Virus record (IMG/VR): IMGVR_UViG_3300042922_001469
Location: 1-41,764 of that record
DNA: 41,764 nucleotides
Source of the DNA: a virus
Reading direction: 5' to 3' (one strand)
Part shown: in pieces, positions 38,360 to 41,764 of the stretch
Numbering within the stretch: position 1 is the stretch's first letter
Layout: the number at the start of each line of letters is the position of its first letter
Made by a program: the position numbers and the translations under genes
The notes under the pieces: model-generated
Databases searched by the model: none
The model's input: only the letters and a program-made list of their open reading frames with translations
Told to the model about the DNA's origin: nothing

Positions 38360-39435
38360 AGAAAGCCGAACAGCACAAGGCTGCGATCGAGCACGCGATT
38401 TCGATCGGCACCTTCGACTATTCGGTGACGTTTCCTGGCTCGGCCCGGGCGGCGAGGTTCGCGCCCGAGGCCTCGCGCGAAACCATGAACGGCTTTTTGA
38501 CCAGGTGGCTCGAGGCGAAGAAGAAGCACGTCGCGAGCAGCACGTTCGATGGTTATCGAAAGCTGGTCACCCTCCGCCTGATCCCTGCCCTGGGAGACAC
38601 CATGCTCGTGGACCTGAAGCGGAAGGCAGTGAGGGACTGGCTGGACACACTGGACGTGGGCAACAAGACTCTCAGCAATATCCAGAGCTGTCTGCGCTCC
38701 GCTCTAAACGATGCGACTGAGGAGGAACTGATCGAGCAGAACCCACTGGCGGGTTGGACTTATACGCGCAAGGCAGCTCCGCCAAAGGAGGATGACGTCG
38801 ATCCGTTCAGTCCCGAGGAGCAGCAGGCTGTGCTGGGTGCCCTCACCGGCCAGGCGCGCAACATGATGCAGTTCGCCTTGTGGACTGGCCTGCGCACCAG
38901 TGAGCTCGTTGCGCTGGACTGGGGCGACATCGATTGGTTGCGGGAAGAGGTCATGGTGAGTCGTGCAATGACCCAGGCTGGAAAAGGGAAGGCCGAGGCA
39001 ACCAAGACCGCAGCAGGTAAACGCAGCGTGAAACTGCTCCGCCCTGCGATGGAAGCGCTCAAGGCGCAAAAGGCGCACACATTCCTCGCAGATGCCGAGG
39101 TGTTTCAGAACCCGCGCACACTTGTACGCTGGGCGGGTGACGGACCGATACGCAAGACGATGTGGGTGCCGGCGATGAAGAAAGCTGGCGTACGGTACCG
39201 ACGGCCGTACCAGACTCGCCATACCTACGCCTCGATGATGCTGTCGGCTGGTGAGCATCCGATGTGGGTCGCCAAGCAAATGGGGCACTCCAATTGGACT
39301 ATGATCGCAAGGGTATATGGACGATGGATGCCTTCTGCTGATGCGGAAGCTGGAAGCCGTGCCGAACAAATGTGGGTGACGGAGGATGCGCAGGCCAATG
39401 AAGAAACCAACGGAAGGATATTGCATTTATCTTGA
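38239..39435 (+). CDS. int: Phage integrase (tyrosine recombinase)
   Basis: A 398-aa site-specific recombinase. The N-terminal arm-type binding domain (residues 10-75) has VRCRERITLKPTATNLKKAEQHK. A core-binding domain follows (FLTRWLEAKKKHVASSTFDGYRK). The catalytic domain has Arg in TGLRTSELVALDW, the H-x-x-R box TRHTYASMM, and Tyr in GHSNWTMIARVYGRWMP. AAGGA precedes the ATG at 38239. It should recombine attP with ssrA; attR lies 860 bp downstream. Confidence 0.95.
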   Translation: MGRGGRGVRAVSDSSIEITFMYRGVRCRERITLKPTATNLKKAEQHKAAIEHAISIGTFDYSVTFPGSARAARFAPEASRETMNGFLTRWLEAKKKHVASSTFDGYRKLVTLRLIPALGDTMLVDLKRKAVRDWLDTLDVGNKTLSNIQSCLRSALNDATEEELIEQNPLAGWTYTRKAAPPKEDDVDPFSPEEQQAVLGALTGQARNMMQFALWTGLRTSELVALDWGDIDWLREEVMVSRAMTQAGKGKAEATKTAAGKRSVKLLRPAMEALKAQKAHTFLADAEVFQNPRTLVRWAGDGPIRKTMWVPAMKKAGVRYRRPYQTRHTYASMMLSAGEHPMWVAKQMGHSNWTMIARVYGRWMPSADAEAGSRAEQMWVTEDAQANEETNGRILHLS

Positions 39436-40246
39436 TGCAATTAGTTCTGATCTTAGCCTCGAGCACATAATTCCAAAATCGTTGGGAGGTCTCGATGATT
39501 TCTCGATCTTGGCGGACAAGAAGTTCAATAACAGTACCGCTTCAACAATCGATGCGGGCTTGGCAAACGACTTCTTGATGCTGTTCGATAGAGACAGACA
39601 GAAAGCAGCAGGTCATTCAGGCACGCACCCGGAACCACGCGTTAAGAAAGCGACTTTAGAGGACGGCACGCCAGTTCAAGTTACCTTCGCTGCATCAGGT
39701 TTGAGAATTTACAACTTACGTGAGCGCAGGTACTTAACTGACCAAGAAAGATCCGGTCGAACAATCAGCCTAGAGGGGGTCACCATTCATCTAGACGCTG
39801 ACCTGAAGTTCGTTGCGAAGGTCGGATTAGCTGCCGGTTTTTTTGCATACGGAGACCTGTTCCGTGAGCAAGTCCAGCATTCGGAACTGAGAAAAATCGT
39901 TAATGCTGAGCATTTAAATCAGATTACCCCTGACGTGCGCGTGCACTGTCGCTTTCCCTCCGAGCAGGAACTTGAAAGCGAGACTCTCCAGATTCTCAAG
40001 TTGGCCACCGAAAGTGTCGAGTGTTCCAGCGTCTTGTTGATGCCGGGGAAAGGCTGCTTTGGTATAGCTGTAGGAGTTCTTGGAAATTTCATGGGAATGA
40101 TAAACGTGAAGGCAGACATCGCGGGCTTTCCAAATACAGGCGCGTATGACGCGGGTCATTGCATCTACTTGCAGAATGGCCGGATGTATCGAAATTCGCT
40201 GCGCCATGTGTTCAAGAAGCTCGCCGACCACCTCGATTCGAAATGA
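39398..40246 (+). CDS. HNH-like accessory protein between integrase and attR
   Basis: A 282-aa protein. The N-terminal part SLEHIIPKSLGG (about residues 20-31) and a following FNNS match the H-I-I-P-K-S-L-G-G core of HNH endonucleases, but the zinc Cys pairs common in this subgroup are missing (only CIYL). The remaining 230 residues are unfamiliar, with beta-rich segments and a C terminus MYRNSLRHVFKKLADHLDSK. It overlaps the end of int by 38 bp and is AT-richer than it. A gene at the edge of the prophage is typical for lysogenic cargo such as anti-phage defence. Nuclease activity is uncertain. Confidence 0.65.
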   Translation: MKKPTEGYCIYLDAISSDLSLEHIIPKSLGGLDDFSILADKKFNNSTASTIDAGLANDFLMLFDRDRQKAAGHSGTHPEPRVKKATLEDGTPVQVTFAASGLRIYNLRERRYLTDQERSGRTISLEGVTIHLDADLKFVAKVGLAAGFFAYGDLFREQVQHSELRKIVNAEHLNQITPDVRVHCRFPSEQELESETLQILKLATESVECSSVLLMPGKGCFGIAVGVLGNFMGMINVKADIAGFPNTGAYDAGHCIYLQNGRMYRNSLRHVFKKLADHLDSK

Positions 40247-40294
40247 CAGCAAAATGTCAGCATCAGCGCTGAAAGCCTTGCACTGTAAGCCCAA

Positions 40295-40325
40295 GACGGG
40301 GGTTCAAATCCCCCCGGCTCCACCA
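40295..40325 (+). other. attR core: copy of the 3' end of ssrA (tmRNA)
   Basis: The 31 bases contain the T arm GGGGGTTCAAATCCCCC and end CGGCTCCACCA. I recall this as the 3' end of Pseudomonas tmRNA. Sequence further upstream (GCACTGTAAGCCCAA) does not continue as tmRNA and no 5' acceptor strand is found, so this is the fragment left by integration. The intact ssrA should be at the other prophage end, left of the window. Confidence 0.75.
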
Positions 40326-40336
40326 CTTCATCATCT

Positions 40337-40362
40337 AAAGACGTCCACGGACGTCTTTTTTT
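40337..40362 (+). terminator. Terminator behind the ssrA fragment
   Basis: AAAGACGTCC/GGACGTCTTT (40337-40346 with 40349-40358) forms a 10-bp stem followed by TTTT, seven T in all. GTCCACGGACGTC inside it recurs at 40405-40417, 62 bp on. It is probably the original ssrA terminator or that of the neighbouring island. Confidence 0.8.
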
Positions 40363-40436
40363 GTGCCTTAAACCCAGCAAAACAGGGCCTTCAGCGCCAT
40401 CAGTGTCCACGGACGTCCCAGAACAGCCACGCTTTA

Positions 40437-40507
40437 TGGCATTCCAAATGGCATTCCAAGCCCAACAGTGCTAATTTTTGGAATGCCAACCCAATCCTGG
40501 AATGCCA
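40437..40507. repeat. Four copies of an 11-mer at the second integrase promoter
   Basis: TGGCATTCCAA at 40437-40447 and 40449-40459, its inverse TTGGAATGCCA at 40478-40488, and CTGGAATGCCA at 40497-40507. Two direct copies face two inverted copies across an 18-bp centre, and the last runs up to the ATG. They are likely arm-type sites for the integrase or an operator for its expression. Confidence 0.7.
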
Positions 40508-41764
40508 ATGTGCGCACAAGCGACTCGCCTCTCTGAGCTCAAAATCAAATCTGCCAAGCCCTCTGAAAAGGACTACGTCCTGTTCGACGGCGGCGGGCTT
40601 CAAATGCGAGTGAGAAGTAATGGCTCCAAGCTATGGAACTTCAACTATCGACATCCCGTGACGAAGAAGCGGATCAACATGGGCCTAGGTACCTTCCCTG
40701 AAGTCTCGCTAGCGCTGGCACGAAAGGGCTCCATTGCAGCGAGGGAAATACTTGCCCAAGGCCTCGACCCCAAAGAAACCCGAGATGCAGTGCTGCAAGC
40801 AAAGCAAGCTGAAACTGAGCACACATTTCAGAATGTCGCCACGTCCTGGTATGAACTGAAGAAGGATGCAGTGACACCAGCTTATGCAGAGGACATTTGG
40901 CGCTCATTGACGTTGCACATTTTTCCGGATTTGGGCACCACACCGATCTCAGCCATCAGCGCACCACACGTCATCAACCTGCTTCGGCCACTCGAAACCA
41001 AAGGCAGTCTTGAAACAGTTAAACGTCTATCACAGCGACTCAACGAGATCATGACCTACGGGGTCAACTCTGGACTGATTCACGCAAACCCGCTTAGTGG
41101 AATTCGATCCGTTTTCAAGAAACCGAAAAAGAAGAATATGGCTGCGCTTGCTCCCGATGAGCTGAAAGAACTCATGGTAGCAATTGCCAATGCCAGTATA
41201 AAAAGGACTACGCGCTGCCTTATCGAATGGCAGCTCAACACCATGACCCGCCCAGCAGAGGCAGCCACCACCCGCTGGGCGGACATCGACTTCGAGAAGA
41301 AGATCTGGACGATTCCTGCTGAGCGCATGAAGAAACGTCTTATACATATCGTGCCGCTCACAGATCAAGCACTGGCACTGCTGGAGGCAATCAAACCCTA
41401 CAGCGGACACAGAGAGTATGTATTTCCTGCAGACCGGGACCCTCGGACCCATTGCAACAGCCAGACCGCCAACATGGCGCTAAAGCGCATGGGCTTCGAA
41501 GGTCGGCTGGTAAGCCATGGCATGCGTTCAATGGCTAGCACCATTCTCAACGAACACGGCTGGGATCCTGAAATGATCGAGGTTGCACTTGCCCACGTCG
41601 ATAAAAACGAGGTTCGCAGCGCCTATAACCGGGCGGAATACATCGAGCGCAGGCGTCCAATGATGAAGTGGTGGAGCGAACACATCCAAGAAGCAGCTAC
41701 CGGCAATCTTTCGATCTCGGCCATCCAGAACAACCGAGACACGAAGGTCGTCTCAATACGCTAA
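40508..41764 (+). CDS. P4-type integrase of a neighbouring element
   Basis: A 418-aa tyrosine recombinase. The N-terminal DUF4102 arm domain (LSELKIKSAKPSEKDYVLFDGGGLQMRV) identifies the P4/CP4 island type. Catalytic residues are Arg in NTMTRPAEAATTRW, His and Arg in VSHGMRSMASTILNEHG, and Tyr in HVDKNEVRSAYNRAEYIERRR. It starts 182 bp after attR and ends with the window. ATG at 40502 is an alternative start. It belongs to an island next to the prophage, not to the prophage itself. Confidence 0.92.
   Translation: MCAQATRLSELKIKSAKPSEKDYVLFDGGGLQMRVRSNGSKLWNFNYRHPVTKKRINMGLGTFPEVSLALARKGSIAAREILAQGLDPKETRDAVLQAKQAETEHTFQNVATSWYELKKDAVTPAYAEDIWRSLTLHIFPDLGTTPISAISAPHVINLLRPLETKGSLETVKRLSQRLNEIMTYGVNSGLIHANPLSGIRSVFKKPKKKNMAALAPDELKELMVAIANASIKRTTRCLIEWQLNTMTRPAEAATTRWADIDFEKKIWTIPAERMKKRLIHIVPLTDQALALLEAIKPYSGHREYVFPADRDPRTHCNSQTANMALKRMGFEGRLVSHGMRSMASTILNEHGWDPEMIEVALAHVDKNEVRSAYNRAEYIERRRPMMKWWSEHIQEAATGNLSISAIQNNRDTKVVSIR

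Noticed and set aside
40254-40325. Complete tRNA gene
   Set aside because: The T arm and CCA end are present, but no matching 5' acceptor strand, D arm or regular anticodon arm exists upstream. It is a fragment.
40343-40417. 13-bp repeat GTCCACGGACGTC as the attachment core
   Set aside because: One copy is the loop side of a terminator and both copies are on the same side of the ssrA fragment, so they do not bracket the prophage.

Overview
The window is most of an integrated, apparently intact lambda/HK97-like siphophage (a temperate tailed phage) in a Pseudomonas chromosome. The host call rests on GC-rich Pseudomonas-type codon use, on a 31-bp attachment-site sequence at 40295-40325 that I recognise as the 3' end of the Pseudomonas tmRNA gene ssrA, and on protein families I recognise by eye. 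No database search was possible. The window starts exactly on an ATG and ends exactly on a stop codon, so the left prophage junction lies outside it.

Layout. Positions 1-1198 (+) hold an accessory two-gene unit, a TPR-like protein followed by a HEPN-domain protein, convergent with the end of the late operon. Positions 25607-1254 (-) are the late operon. It runs: holin-like gene and a small membrane/coiled-coil gene, HNH endonuclease, terminase small and large subunits, portal, prohead protease, HK97-type major capsid, head-tail connectors, tail tube (V), tail chaperones G/GT with a -1 frameshift, tape measure (H), M, L, K, I, J, fibre genes, a SleB-like cell-wall hydrolase and the nested spanins Rz/Rz1. 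Two small plus-strand genes (8577-8960 and 24660-24848) break into this operon. Positions 33772-26587 (-) are the early operon: Cro, small unknown genes, a Bro-N antirepressor-like gene, an O-like initiator containing iterons, a DnaC-like loader, DnaB helicase and antiterminator Q.

Positions 33773-34750 form the switch. Three 13-bp operators lie between cro and a probably leaderless cI, and two more lie behind cI over the second early promoter. Positions 34783-39435 (+) form the other early arm: a LuxR-type HTH gene, a striking three-unit repeat made of pentamer arrays, two large hairpins, five genes of little-known function, excisionase and integrase. A final accessory HNH-like gene (39398-40246) lies between integrase and attR. 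Beyond attR a second, P4-type integrase (40508-41764) starts another element, so two integrating elements sit in tandem at ssrA.

How it works together (inference). CI represses the Cro-side and LuxR-side promoters through shared operators. CI appears to lack the usual autocleavage residues, and the early operon encodes a Bro-N protein, so induction may use an antirepressor. After induction the O-like protein, DnaC and DnaB start replication at iterons inside the O-like gene. Q then allows late transcription through terminators at 26.5, 25.9 and 25.6 kb into packaging, morphogenesis and lysis genes. The least explained parts are the pentamer-array triplication (35216-35495), the TPR-HEPN pair, and the HNH-like gene beside attR.
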